Origin: Candidatus Kaiserbacteria bacterium RIFCSPHIGHO2_01_FULL_46_22
GTDB taxonomy: Bacteria > Patescibacteriota > Minisyncoccia > Phycocordibacterales > UBA918
DNA: 36,955 bases
Assembly (NCBI GenBank): GCA_001779595.1
Contig: MFKO01000008.1
Location: 48,236 to 85,190 of the forward strand
Direction of reading: 5' to 3'
In this document: positions 7,768 through 15,596 of the stretch, piece by piece
Layout of the letters: every line of letters begins with the position of its first letter
Numbering within the stretch: position 1 is the first letter of the stretch
Notes under the pieces: generated by a model
Told to the model about the DNA's origin: nothing
Databases searched by the model: none
Seen by the model: only the letters and a program-made list of their open reading frames with translations
Program-made: the position numbers and the translations under genes

Positions 7768-8955
7768 TTAGGCGACGATCTTAGTGACCACGCCGGCACC
7801 TACGGTCTTGCCGCCCTCGCGAATAGCGAAAGACTGCTTTTCCTCAAGTGCTACTGGAGCTACCAACTTCACTTTGAAGGTGGCAGTGTCACCAGGCATA
7901 ACCATCTCTACGCCGTCAGCCAAAGTAACCTCGCCGGTTACGTCAGTAGTACGTACATAGAACTGTGGTTTGTAACCAGTGAAAAATGGTGTGTGACGAC
8001 CTCCTTCGTCCTTAGATAGAACGTATACCTCAGCTTCGAAGTCAGTGTGAGGCTTTACAGAACCCGGAGCAGACAATACCTGACCACGGTGTACATCCTC
8101 CTTCTTGATACCGCGGATAAGGATACCAGCGTTGTCACCAGCTTGTGCAGCATCGAGTGACTTGTTGAACATTTCAACTCCAGTCACTGTTGACTTAGCA
8201 GTGTCCTTGATACCGACAATTTCAATTTCAGAACCAACCTTGATAGCACCACGCTCTACACGACCAGTTACTACCGTACCGCGACCTTCAATTGAGAAGA
8301 TGTCCTCAACTGGCATAAGGAACGGCTTGTCGAGCTCACGCTCAGGCATTGGGAAGTAAGTGTCCATAGTGTCAGCAAGTTCAAGAACTTTTTGACCCCA
8401 TTCGCTTGAAGTGTCTTCAAGAGCCTTAAGACCAGAACCCTTGATGATTGGGGCTTCCTTGTCGAAACCGTTCTTCTCAAGAAGTTCACGGAGCTCTTCT
8501 TCTACGAGCATAAGCATCTCTTCATCTTCAACCATATCGCACTTGTTGAGGAAGACGATGATCTTTGGTACGCCTACCTGCTTAGCAAGAAGAACGTGCT
8601 CACGAGTCTGTGGCATCGCACCGTCGGTAGCAGCTACCACTAGGATAGCGCCGTCCATCTGTGCAGCACCAGTGATCATGTTCTTGATGTAGTCAGCGTG
8701 GCCCGGAGCGTCAATGTGTGCGTAGTGACGATTAGGAGTCCAGTACTCGCTGTGAGAAAGCGAAATAGTAATACCGCGCGCCTTTTCTTCAGGTGCTTTG
8801 TCGATGTCCTCTACAGCCTTTACGTTGGCGCCATAATCGCCGCCCTTAGCATTGAGAACATTTAGGATAGCAGCAGTGAGCGTAGTCTTACCATGGTCCA
8901 CGTGACCGATGGTTCCCACGTTCATGTGCGGCTTGGAACGATCGAAATCTGCCAT
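7768..8955 (-). CDS. tuf: Translation elongation factor EF-Tu
   Basis: 395 residues, the usual length. GTPase motifs are GHVDHGKTT (G1), [12 protein letters not shown] (G3) and NKCDMVE (G4), with domains 2 and 3 intact to the end [12 protein letters not shown]-Tu delivers aminoacyl-tRNA to the ribosome. No Shine-Dalgarno precedes the ATG; instead there is an A/T-rich palindrome AACTAAATTAGTT. Its own promoter lies at 9127-9155, so tuf is not in one transcript with fusA as it is in the classical str operon. Confidence 0.98.
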   Translation of the reverse strand: MADFDRSKPHMNVGTIGHVDHGKTTLTAAILNVLNAKGGDYGANVKAVEDIDKAPEEKARGITISLSHSEYWTPNRHYAHIDAPGHADYIKNMITGAAQMDGAILVVAATDGAMPQTREHVLLAKQVGVPKIIVFLNKCDMVEDEEMLMLVEEELRELLEKNGFDKEAPIIKGSGLKALEDTSSEWGQKVLELADTMDTYFPMPERELDKPFLMPVEDIFSIEGRGTVVTGRVERGAIKVGSEIEIVGIKDTAKSTVTGVEMFNKSLDAAQAGDNAGILIRGIKKEDVHRGQVLSAPGSVKPHTDFEAEVYVLSKDEGGRHTPFFTGYKPQFYVRTTDVTGEVTLADGVEMVMPGDTATFKVKLVAPVALEEKQSFAIREGGKTVGAGVVTKIVA

Positions 8956-9126
8956 AACTAATTTAGTTAAATAAATTTTTTAATGGCCCGCACACTGCAT
9001 TTAATCCGTGGAAAACGGAACTTGCGCAAAGTGGCAACGGCGCGAGAACATCGCGTTGCCGCTTGGCACACGTCTCCTTTGCAAAGATCGCTTATTCCCA
9101 CGGAAAAACCGTGTACAGGTGGGCGT
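8956..9126 (-). promoter_or_regulatory. Structured ~165-nt tuf leader with possible short ORF
   Basis: Between the tuf promoter and start codon the minus-strand RNA can form CACGG-AAAAA-CCGTG-type (about 9098-9112) and GGCAACG/CGTTGCC (about 9031-9062) hairpins. AAAGGAG occurs before a GTG that opens a 22-codon frame (reading MPSGNAMFSRRC...). No other gene is seen between 8956 and 9237. Confidence 0.4.
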
Positions 9127-9155
9127 ATCGTACAGGAATAAGCCAGTGATTGCAA
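9127..9155 (-). promoter_or_regulatory. tuf promoter
   Basis: TTGCAA (9150-9155), a 17-bp spacer and TACGAT (9127-9132) on the minus strand. Confidence 0.65.
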
Positions 9156-9237
9156 CGCTTCGCAAGGTTGACCACGCACCTAACCTATGGCCTAAAAGGG
9201 CCAAAGTAGGTGCTGGGTTGACACATCCACATATCTA

Positions 9238-9265
9238 TTGAAAAATCTGTGATTTGTGCTATACT
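9238..9265 (+). promoter_or_regulatory. Promoter of the C93 peptidase gene
   Basis: TTGAAA (9238-9243), a 16-bp spacer and TATACT (9260-9265). The start codon is 38 nt further on. Confidence 0.7.
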
Positions 9266-9303
9266 GAAGGTTGGTCAACATCCTGAAAAAGGAGGGGAAC
9301 GAA

Positions 9304-10017
9304 ATGTTCGCAGTTTTTTTGAGAATCGTCGCAACAGTGATGGTAATCGCTGTCATCAGCCCCGTTTCGGCCAGAGCCGAATTCACCCTCAGAGATTTCC
9401 TCTTTGAGCCAACTAAAAAATCTACCCGGGCGCACAATGTGCCCGGTAACACATCGTCTGAATTACAGACTCTGATGGAAGAGCTGACGTTTATGGCTAC
9501 TGGTAAAAAGACAGAAATGCTAGTGGGCCACTACGTGTACTGCAAGACCCATCCGTCTGACTGTAAACCTCATAAGGAAGTGAGGGTTGTGGCTTTGAAT
9601 AACTATACCTGGGGGCTGATAACATCGGTCAATGCTGAGGTCAACCGGACAATTCAATCCATGACCGATCAGGACCAGTACGGCGTCGAGGAGAAGTGGG
9701 TATATCCAGTATCTGGCTACGGCGATTGTGAGGACTACGTCCTTGTAAAACGTCAAAAATTGGCAGCCTTGGGACTTCCGATTTCAGCGTTGCTAATTAC
9801 CAAAGCTGTCAGCAATGGTGAAGGCCATGCCATCTTGACTATAAGAACTAATAAAGGCGACCTCATCCTGGATTCACTCACCTACAAAGTATGGGCCTGG
9901 CATAAGTCGCCATATCTAATACTTGCTCGCCAATCTCCGTTCCACGCCGGAAAATGGGAGAGAGTGAGAGATTTGAGGAAAGAGGAAGCGTTTACTGCAG
10001 TTTCAAATAACCGCTAG
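9304..10017 (+). CDS. LapG-like transglutaminase-fold cysteine peptidase (C93/BTLCP)
   Basis: 237 residues starting at the ATG after AAAGGAGGGG. A signal peptide (about residues 1-25, ending SARA) predicts export. The catalytic triad is visible as C142 in YGDCEDY, H175 in EGHAIL and D190 in LILDSL. D141 and E143 beside the cysteine match the calcium-binding residues described for LapG. The pair of cysteines in YCKTHPSDCK is also typical of the family (PF06035). Known members cleave large adhesins in the periplasm of Proteobacteria; no adhesin partner is in this window. The gene is a self-contained plus-strand unit set between tuf and fusA, and lateral acquisition is likely. Confidence 0.85.
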   Translation: MFAVFLRIVATVMVIAVISPVSARAEFTLRDFLFEPTKKSTRAHNVPGNTSSELQTLMEELTFMATGKKTEMLVGHYVYCKTHPSDCKPHKEVRVVALNNYTWGLITSVNAEVNRTIQSMTDQDQYGVEEKWVYPVSGYGDCEDYVLVKRQKLAALGLPISALLITKAVSNGEGHAILTIRTNKGDLILDSLTYKVWAWHKSPYLILARQSPFHAGKWERVRDLRKEEAFTAVSNNR

Positions 10018-10048
10018 TCAAGGTGATTTGACTCAGTCACACACAGAT

Positions 10049-10087
10049 CGCCTGTTCACACATCGTGGACAGGCGGTTTTCTTTTTC
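10049..10087 (+). terminator. Terminator of the C93 peptidase gene
   Basis: An 11-bp stem CGCCTGTTCAC/GTGGACAGGCG (one G-T pair), 5-nt loop, then TTTTCTTTTT. Confidence 0.85.
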
Positions 10088-10112
10088 CAATATTAAAAAT
10101 TAAAAACACTGT

Positions 10113-10140
10113 GGCCCGGCTTTCTTCTGAAAGCCGGGCC
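10113..10140 (-). terminator. Terminator of the 10148-10648 gene
   Basis: A perfect 12-bp stem GGCCCGGCTTTC with loop TTCT; the minus strand continues into ACAGTGTTTTTAATTTTT. Confidence 0.75.
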
Positions 10141-10147
10141 TTATTCT

Positions 10148-10648
10148 TCAGTGAACAGTGACATTCTCTTTTACTCCTAGCATGGTCAGTTCGACCCATC
10201 TTGCGACAGTATTTTCTTCCGTGCATCCCTTCTTAGCACAATAATCAACTACTCCATACACCAGTTGCATCACGTTAAGTAGATCATTGCATTCTGTTAG
10301 AAATACTTTCATACGCTCCGGAATGAAGTGACCGCTCTTTCTTAAAACATCCGGCAATGTAAGTCCTAAAACTACAGTGTACGGTGGCGCTTGAGTAACA
10401 TGAACATTATGCTCTTCAAGCGCAAATTCCAGCTGACGCAAATATTCTTGCGACAGCTGATGTTCAATCGAAGGGCGGGTAAGTTGCACTTTTACAGACA
10501 TTCCTGCAGCCATTGGTACAGGGGACACTCCGATAGCAACAACCACATCTTCGTCTTCACAATATACGTATTTGGCCGTTTGCCCGCCAGGCTGAACGGT
10601 GAGTTGTGGATAGTACTGTCTGAGACACTTAAGAGCTGGATGCGTCAT
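10148..10648 (-). CDS. Unknown 166-aa soluble protein
   Basis: The ATG at 10648 is chosen because AAGGAG lies six bases before it. The protein has no signal peptide or membrane helix. The N-terminal half is beta-rich (TAKYVYCEDEDVVVAIGV, MSVKVQLTRP) and the C-terminal half is mostly helical, with two Cys in DYCAKKGCTEEN. No family was recognised. It is a single-gene unit with its own promoter (10685-10713), strong Shine-Dalgarno and terminator, lying between fusA and the C93 peptidase gene in the interrupted str locus. Confidence 0.7.
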   Translation of the reverse strand: MTHPALKCLRQYYPQLTVQPGGQTAKYVYCEDEDVVVAIGVSPVPMAAGMSVKVQLTRPSIEHQLSQEYLRQLEFALEEHNVHVTQAPPYTVVLGLTLPDVLRKSGHFIPERMKVFLTECNDLLNVMQLVYGVVDYCAKKGCTEENTVARWVELTMLGVKENVTVH

Positions 10649-10684
10649 CGTTTTCTCCTTCCTTTCAAGGGTGCTCCTGTTTTT

Positions 10685-10713
10685 AGTATGGACCCGAATT
10701 GTCATCTCTGCAA
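10685..10713 (-). promoter_or_regulatory. Promoter of the 10148-10648 gene
   Basis: TTGCAG (10708-10713), a 17-bp spacer and CATACT (10685-10690) on the minus strand. The -35 box abuts the end of the fusA terminator. Confidence 0.55.
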
Positions 10714-10751
10714 ACAAAAAGGGCGGGTCTAACGAGCCGCCCTTTTTGTTT
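10712..10751 (-). terminator. fusA terminator
   Basis: A perfect 15-bp stem AAACAAAAAGGGCGG with a 10-nt loop, beginning 14 bp after the fusA stop; symmetrical A and T flanks. Confidence 0.85.
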
Positions 10752-10764
10752 AATTTCAAAATTC

Positions 10765-12936
10765 CTATTCTTCAACATCCTTCGGTACGAAGCCACGAGC
10801 TTTTTTGATATCTTCCGCAATGTTCGGAGGAACAACTTCGTAGTGATCAAATTCCATTGTCATATTGGCACGACCTTCGGTCATAGAGCGAAGTGTAGTG
10901 GTGTAACCAAAGAGTTCAGATAGCGGAACTTTGGCGCGAATAACCTTCACCAAGTCACGATCTTCAAAACCTTCCACCATACCGCGCTTGGAAGCCAAGT
11001 TGCCGTTGATGTCACCCATAAATTGCTCCGGTGTAGTGATCTCGATACGCATCACCGGCTCAAGGATAACAGCGCCGGCTTTCTTAGCAGCCTCACGGAA
11101 AGCGTTAATAGAAGCGAGTTTGAAGGCGATTTCTGAGGAGTCCACATCGTGGAAGGAACCGTCATAGAGTTCCACTGATATATCTTCCATCTTGTAACCC
11201 GCCACCTGTCCACGAGCCATCGCTTCTTTGGCACCCTTCATGATTGGAGAAATAAATTCACCTGGAATAACACCGCCCTTGATGCTGTTGATGAACTCGA
11301 AGTGCTCATCACGAGTAACGTTCTTCTTAACCTCCTCACCTTCAGCCAAAGGCTGCATTGGTCGGATGCGGATCTTAACGTGACCGTACTGACCACGACC
11401 ACCAGTCTGTTTGATGTATTTGTATTCTGCTTCAGCCTCACGCTGAATAGTTTCACGGTAGGCTACCTGTGGCTTTCCAACATTCGCCTCAACACCGAAT
11501 TCACGCTTCATACGATCCACCAAAATTTCCAAGTGAAGCTCACCCATACCAGCGATAATGGTTTCCATTGTCTCGTCGTCAGTTGAAACACGGAAAGTTG
11601 GGTCCTCGTCAGACAACTTCTTCATTGCGATACCCATTTTCTCCTGGTCGTTCTTGGTCTTCGGCTCAATACGCATTGCCACCACTGGTTCTGGGAAGGT
11701 AATTTGCTCAAGAGTTAGTTGGTGTGTCTCGTCACAAAGAGTGTGGGATGTTTTAACATCCTTAAGACCCACACCAGCAGCAATTTCACCCGCAAATACC
11801 TCTTCAATTTCCGTGCGCTTATCGGCCTGCAAACGAACGATACGGCCTAGACGCTCTTTCTCGCCAGTGTTGGCGTTGTAAATGTAACTACCAGACTTCA
11901 CGGTACCAGAGTAAACACGGAAGAAAGTGAGCGCGCCAACGAATGGGTCGGTCTGGAGTTTGAAGGCGAGCGCGCAGAACGGCTCTGAGTCATCAGCCTT
12001 ACGGAACTCTTCCGCATCAGTTTTTGGATTGATGCCTCTAACTGGAGGTAGGTCAACTGGTGACGGCAAGTAATCCACCACGGCGTCAAGCACGCGTTGT
12101 ACACCAATGTTCTTTAGAGAAGAACCGGTCATCACTGGGAAAATCAGGTTACCGATCACTGCTTTACGCAAAGACGCTTTCAATTCATCAAGAGCAATTT
12201 GTTCACCGCTGAAGAAGCGCTCCATCAAAGTGTCGTCGGTTGAAACGATGCGCTCCACCAATTCGTCATGATACTTCTTGGCCTCTTCGGCGTAGTCAGC
12301 TGGAATATCGACTGGAGTCACGGTCATACCCATCTCACCGGTGAAGGTGTAAGCTTTCATCTCAAGCAAGTCGATAATACCCTGAAGGTTTTCTTCTGCT
12401 CCCCAAGGCAATTGATAACGAACAGCCTTTGGTGAAAGGCGCTTTAAGATAGATTCGTAAGAACGTTCGAAAGATGCACCCGTACGGTCCATCTTGTTGA
12501 TGTAACAAATACGCGGTACCCCGGCTTCGTCAGCGTAACGCCAGTTGGTCTCCGACTGTGGCTCCACACCAGCCACACCGTCGAACACCACAACCGCGCC
12601 GTCGAGTACACGCATCGAACGCTTCACTTCAGCCGTGAAGTCGATGTGGCCTGGAGTGTCGATGATGTTGAAAGTGTACATCTGTGCCTTGTCCTTTCGA
12701 TCCTCAACATCGGTCTTTGACCAGTTACAAGAAATCGCCGCAGCGGTGATGGTGATACCACGCTCTCGCTCCTGCTCCATCCAGTCGGTCACGGTAGCAC
12801 CATCGTGCACCTCACCGATCTTGTGCGACATACCAGTATAGAAAAGCACACGCTCGGAAGTGGTAGTCTTGCCGGCGTCTACGTGGGCGACGATACCGAA
12901 GTTACGCAATTTTGCTAGAGGGAATTCACGGGCCAT
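10765..12936 (-). CDS. fusA: Translation elongation factor G
   Basis: 723 residues, slightly longer than E. coli EF-G. Motifs include AHVDAGKTTTSERVL (G1), DTPGHIDFTAEV (G3), NKMDRTGA (G4) and GSSLKNIGVQ (G5). Domain IV contains TGGRGQYGHVKIRI, and domain V (ILEPVMRIEITTPEQFMG) is complete. EF-G drives translocation and ribosome recycling. There is no Shine-Dalgarno. It has its own promoter (13054-13082) with a ~110-nt leader and its own terminator, so it is separated from rpsG by 1.5 kb of accessory genes. Confidence 0.98.
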   Translation of the reverse strand: MAREFPLAKLRNFGIVAHVDAGKTTTSERVLFYTGMSHKIGEVHDGATVTDWMEQERERGITITAAAISCNWSKTDVEDRKDKAQMYTFNIIDTPGHIDFTAEVKRSMRVLDGAVVVFDGVAGVEPQSETNWRYADEAGVPRICYINKMDRTGASFERSYESILKRLSPKAVRYQLPWGAEENLQGIIDLLEMKAYTFTGEMGMTVTPVDIPADYAEEAKKYHDELVERIVSTDDTLMERFFSGEQIALDELKASLRKAVIGNLIFPVMTGSSLKNIGVQRVLDAVVDYLPSPVDLPPVRGINPKTDAEEFRKADDSEPFCALAFKLQTDPFVGALTFFRVYSGTVKSGSYIYNANTGEKERLGRIVRLQADKRTEIEEVFAGEIAAGVGLKDVKTSHTLCDETHQLTLEQITFPEPVVAMRIEPKTKNDQEKMGIAMKKLSDEDPTFRVSTDDETMETIIAGMGELHLEILVDRMKREFGVEANVGKPQVAYRETIQREAEAEYKYIKQTGGRGQYGHVKIRIRPMQPLAEGEEVKKNVTRDEHFEFINSIKGGVIPGEFISPIMKGAKEAMARGQVAGYKMEDISVELYDGSFHDVDSSEIAFKLASINAFREAAKKAGAVILEPVMRIEITTPEQFMGDINGNLASKRGMVEGFEDRDLVKVIRAKVPLSELFGYTTTLRSMTEGRANMTMEFDHYEVVPPNIAEDIKKARGFVPKDVEE

Positions 12937-13053
12937 ATAAATTTAAGGTAAAGGATTAGGGTTCAGGGACTAGTAAACTTTCTAAATAATAAAAGCGCGC
13001 GGGCGCGAACTAAAACTCATACAGATGGATGAGGCCTAGACGAAAGTGCCGGT

Positions 13054-13082
13054 ACTATACGGTATTTGTGCCAAAACGGCAA
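13054..13082 (-). promoter_or_regulatory. fusA promoter
   Basis: TTGCCG (13077-13082), a 17-bp spacer and TATAGT (13054-13059) on the minus strand. Confidence 0.7.
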
Positions 13083-13086
13083 CCGC

Positions 13087-13121
13087 GAAGGGGCCAAAAA
13101 GTGAAGCTTTTTGGCCCCTTC
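13087..13121. terminator. Terminator-like hairpin between two divergent promoters
   Basis: A perfect 15-bp stem GAAGGGGCCAAAAAG with a 5-nt loop. It lies between the -35 boxes of fusA (minus) and the 13178 gene (plus), so neither unit needs it as a terminator; it may be a barrier or a remnant. Confidence 0.6.
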
Positions 13122-13122
13122 A

Positions 13123-13150
13123 TTGACTTTTCACTAAAATATGCTATTAT
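13123..13150 (+). promoter_or_regulatory. Promoter of the 13178-13465 gene
   Basis: TTGACT (13123-13128), a 16-bp spacer and TATTAT (13145-13150); ACAGGAGGGA precedes the start codon. Confidence 0.75.
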
Positions 13151-13177
13151 TAACAAAGCTAAACACAGGAGGGACTA

Positions 13178-13465
13178 ATGTTCGCCAGAATACTGACTTT
13201 TTTGACTGTCCGAGGAATAGCCATGATACTCGGCACGGCTCTGTACATCTACAGCGCTGTGGAACAGGCTCCAGCTCTTCGCTACATTCAGGCCGGAACC
13301 CGTTGGCTAGCCGACAATTTGGAAGCTGTCCTTACTGACGAATGGGCCGTATGGGTACCACTCTTGAATCTGGAACATTCGTTTGCATATGCACTATTCG
13401 TTGTCGGTGCGTACGCAATCATTGAGGTCTTCGAAGGAATAGTCGGACTATTCTTCCGCAAGTGA
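13178..13465 (+). CDS. Small membrane protein, weakly DUF2127-like
   Basis: 95 residues with a strong Shine-Dalgarno (AGGAGGGA). Hydrophobic helices lie at about residues 10-27 and 70-92, separated by a loop rich in Trp, Glu and Leu. The last helix, YALFVVGAYAIIEVFEGIVG, resembles the closing helix of DUF2127-type membrane proteins, but this is a weak likeness and no function follows from it. It is transcribed from its own promoter and ends at its own terminator. It lies in the gap between fusA and rpsG. Confidence 0.7.
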   Translation: MFARILTFLTVRGIAMILGTALYIYSAVEQAPALRYIQAGTRWLADNLEAVLTDEWAVWVPLLNLEHSFAYALFVVGAYAIIEVFEGIVGLFFRK

Positions 13466-13488
13466 CCCAGCCATCCTATGAGACATCT

Positions 13489-13523
13489 AAGGCCGCGAAT
13501 CAGAAATGATCGCGGCCTTTTTA
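13489..13523 (+). terminator. Terminator of the 13178-13465 gene
   Basis: A 10-bp stem AAGGCCGCGA/TCGCGGCCTT with an 11-nt loop followed by a T-tract. Confidence 0.85.
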
Positions 13524-13579
13524 CGTGTGCTACTATTTTAATTAAGTCACTGGTTCTACAGCGCGAAAGGAGGTATCCG

Positions 13580-13858
13580 ATGCGCATGATCTTCATAGTT
13601 AGTGGACTGCTGGCAGCGACCTTTCAGAATGCACTCAGTGCCGAGCCTTACGACAAATTCAGCACTGAGGCTGATCAATGTATTCGTACCGCGCAGATGG
13701 TACGAAATAGAAAAGTCTTCAGTACAGACGAAGCGAATCCACGAGCGTTTCTGTCGGCCGCAGATGCAAAGTCGTATGTCGAATGGTCAACTCCCTTCGG
13801 CGGCGAAGACAACTCAAGATGTATTGAGACACTCCGCATATACATAATTAAGAAATAA
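13580..13858 (+). CDS. Small secreted protein of unknown function
   Basis: 92 residues from the ATG that follows GAAAGGAGGTATCCG, an almost ideal Shine-Dalgarno. The signal peptide MRMIFIVSGLLAATFQNALS is followed by a mature part of about 70 residues with two cysteines (ADQCIRTAQ and NSRCIETLR) that could form a disulfide after export. No family was recognised. It follows the terminator of the previous small gene. A TACTAT box at 13531-13536 is a possible promoter element, but no good -35 was found. Confidence 0.7.
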   Translation: MRMIFIVSGLLAATFQNALSAEPYDKFSTEADQCIRTAQMVRNRKVFSTDEANPRAFLSAADAKSYVEWSTPFGGEDNSRCIETLRIYIIKK

Positions 13859-13875
13859 TTCGGAGAGGAAACAAT

Positions 13876-13907
13876 AAGGCCGCCACATCAGACGTGGCGG
13901 CCTTTTA
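13876..13907. terminator. Shared terminator of the small secreted protein and the GNAT gene
   Basis: An 11-bp perfect stem AAGGCCGCCAC with a 7-nt loop lies between two convergent genes and has A/T tracts on both sides. Confidence 0.8.
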
Positions 13908-13924
13908 CGTTTGTCATCTTTGAA

Positions 13925-14368
13925 TCAAAGGATGAGGCGCATTAGGTGTTCGTCACCTTTTCGTCCCATTGACTTGAAACCGAACTTGCTCCGATAGAAC
14001 GACACGAGCGAACCTCGCGCTGTTAACAAAGCGAATTTCGCTCTGTCCTGCTCTTTTATGTATGCCAAGGTGTGAGCTACCAACGCCTGACCAATTCCCT
14101 CTCCTTGATACTTTGGCATTACATTTACCCAAAGTATCTCGTAAGCGCCGTAATCCATCCAAGACACTACGCAGCCAGCAAAACCGACTATTCTGCACCT
14201 CCTTTCTGCTACGAAATAAATGGGCCGGAAAGGAGCGCCGTTAAACATAGCCCGCAACTCAACCTTTGATTGGATTTCGTATTTGGTGGAATAGTTTTTC
14301 CCGACAATCTGCGCGGCTTCGGATACCTCACCCACGCGCAGCCTTCTAATTCTTACTTGGCTACTCAT
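13925..14368 (-). CDS. GNAT-family N-acetyltransferase
   Basis: 147 residues. The acetyl-CoA-binding region is VNVMPKYQGEGIGQALVAHT, with the Q-x-x-G-x-G/A type loop as QGEGIG. The following helix and strand (AYIKEQDRAKFALLTA) and the late FYRSKFGFKSMGRK segment are also typical. The acceptor cannot be deduced; it could be a protein amine, a polyamine or a small molecule. AGAGGAGGTT nine bases before the ATG is a strong Shine-Dalgarno. The gene has a candidate promoter at 14402-14430 and lies between rpsG and the small secreted protein. Confidence 0.88.
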   Translation of the reverse strand: MSSQVRIRRLRVGEVSEAAQIVGKNYSTKYEIQSKVELRAMFNGAPFRPIYFVAERRCRIVGFAGCVVSWMDYGAYEILWVNVMPKYQGEGIGQALVAHTLAYIKEQDRAKFALLTARGSLVSFYRSKFGFKSMGRKGDEHLMRLIL

Positions 14369-14401
14369 CTTAAGAACCTCCTCTAAGAAAAGCCTACGTC
14401 A

Positions 14402-14430
14402 TTTAAACCATAACGACTCCACAAACACAA
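14402..14430 (-). promoter_or_regulatory. Candidate promoter of the GNAT gene
   Basis: TTGTGT (14425-14430), a 17-bp spacer and TTTAAA (14402-14407) on the minus strand, starting in the tail of the rpsG terminator. Confidence 0.45.
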
Positions 14431-14460
14431 AGCCTCGGACACGTAGTGTCCGAGGCTTTG
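14428..14460 (-). terminator. Terminator of rpsL-rpsG
   Basis: A perfect 15-bp stem CAAAGCCTCGGACAC with loop GTA, 19 bp after the rpsG stop. Confidence 0.85.
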
Positions 14461-14479
14461 AAAAAATATTTGAATACTC

Positions 14480-14950
14480 CTACCAAGCGAAGTGAGCGAA
14501 GGCACGGTTGGCTTCCGCCATCTTGTGCACATCATCACGCTTCTTCACGGCTGTTCCTTCATTCTTGGCAGCAAGAAGAATTTCAGAAGCGAGCGCTTTG
14601 AACATTGGAATGCCTTTTGCATTACGGGCAGAGCCGATAATCCAACGGAGTGCCAAACTGGTGCGTCGCTCTGGACGAACCTCGCGAGGAACCTGGTAGT
14701 TAGCGCCACCTACGCGGCGACTACGCACTTCCATCAAAGGACCGGCATTCTGGAGAGCAGTTTTGAAAACCTCTACCGGATCACCTCCCTCCTTGTCATT
14801 CTTAATTACATCAAAAGCGGCGTACACGACTTTGCGAGCAGTCTCTTTTTGACCACGTAACATTACGTAGTTAATCAACTTCTCCACCAACACATCGCCG
14901 AACATTACGTCCGGTCCTGGAATATTTCGTTTTTTTACTGGTCTTCGCAT
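14480..14950 (-). CDS. rpsG: 30S ribosomal protein S7
   Basis: 156 residues, the standard length. Typical S7 segments are [39 protein letters not shown], the [19 protein letters not shown] motif and [17 protein letters not shown]7 organises the 30S head and contacts the E-site tRNA. ACAGGA before the ATG is a weak Shine-Dalgarno. It follows rpsL by 50 nt and is co-transcribed with it. In the classical str operon fusA would follow directly, but here a terminator and four other transcription units intervene. Confidence 0.97.
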   Translation of the reverse strand: MRRPVKKRNIPGPDVMFGDVLVEKLINYVMLRGQKETARKVVYAAFDVIKNDKEGGDPVEVFKTALQNAGPLMEVRSRRVGGANYQVPREVRPERRTSLALRWIIGSARNAKGIPMFKALASEILLAAKNEGTAVKKRDDVHKMAEANRAFAHFAW

Positions 14951-15000
14951 ATGGTTCCTGTCTATTATCTATAGCGATTTATAAATTTGTCTTGTCTTGG

Positions 15001-15408
15001 TTACTTAGGGCGCTTGGCACCGTAGCGAGAACGACCTCGGCGACGCTTGTCCACGCCAGTAGCATCGTACTTACCACGAACCACAGTGTAGTTAACACCG
15101 ATGTCCTTCACACGACCGCCGCGCACAAGCACTACGGAGTGCTCCTGAAGTGAGTGACCAATACCTGGGATATAAGCGGTGATCTCCTGACCGTTAGTAA
15201 GACGGACACGAGCAATCTTACGAATAGCTGAGTTCGGCTTACGAGGAGTCTTAGTAGTAACACGAGTACAAACTCCACGCTTGAACGGAGATTCGTATTC
15301 GTTTGGGCGGTTTTTGATTTTATCAAAACCGGACGCCAAAGCACCCACCTTGCTCTTTCGAACTGGGTTAACGCGCTTCTTCTTAATTAGTTGTCTGATC
15401 GTTGCCAT
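15001..15408 (-). CDS. rpsL: 30S ribosomal protein S12, with natural changes at streptomycin-linked sites
   Basis: 135 residues from [15 protein letters not shown]; an upstream in-frame extension runs into a terminator and is not used. The conserved decoding-centre loops are present ([36 protein letters not shown]). The first loop reads TPRKPNSA, with Arg where most bacteria have Lys43 (E. coli numbering with Met). The second loop reads RVKDIGVNY, one residue shorter than the usual RVKDLPGVRY, so the proline is missing. Both sites affect streptomycin binding and decoding fidelity in other bacteria (established). The gene heads an rpsL-rpsG unit and lacks a Shine-Dalgarno. Confidence 0.97.
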   Translation of the reverse strand: MATIRQLIKKKRVNPVRKSKVGALASGFDKIKNRPNEYESPFKRGVCTRVTTKTPRKPNSAIRKIARVRLTNGQEITAYIPGIGHSLQEHSVVLVRGGRVKDIGVNYTVVRGKYDATGVDKRRRGRSRYGAKRPK

Positions 15409-15464
15409 AAAGCCCGCACACTCTACTATAGATAGATAATTTTGCAACCGTTTTCTAACGAAAA

Positions 15465-15508
15465 GCGGCCTCGACACTCCTTGGAGGAGGAGAGGGTGTC
15501 GAGGCCGC
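15465..15508 (-). terminator. Terminator of the site-2 protease gene
   Basis: A perfect 13-bp stem GCGGCCTCGACAC with an 18-nt loop, followed on the minus strand by TTTTCGTT. Confidence 0.8.
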
Positions 15509-15514
15509 CTGAAT

Positions 15515-15553
15515 GGGGAGCGTTCTTTTGAAGAACTTGATGCTACGCTCCCC
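15515..15553. repeat. Second hairpin in the rpsL/site-2 protease gap
   Basis: GGGGAGCGT (15515-15523) pairs with ACGCTCCCC (15545-15553), and an alternative inner hairpin GTTCTT/AAGAAC overlaps it. No T-tract follows, so it is unlikely to be a terminator itself. Confidence 0.55.
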
Positions 15554-15596
15554 GCCACTGTTATCGGGCAAGAACTGTTTCGTTAACTTAAATGTA

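Noticed and set aside
9008-9241. Plus-strand 77-codon frame upstream of the C93 peptidase
   Set aside because: It is antisense to the tuf leader and promoter, with no SD, and would end inside the C93 gene promoter.
15409-15558. N-terminal extension of rpsL by 50 codons
   Set aside because: The extension passes through two hairpins including a terminator, and S12 starts canonically at MATIRQL.
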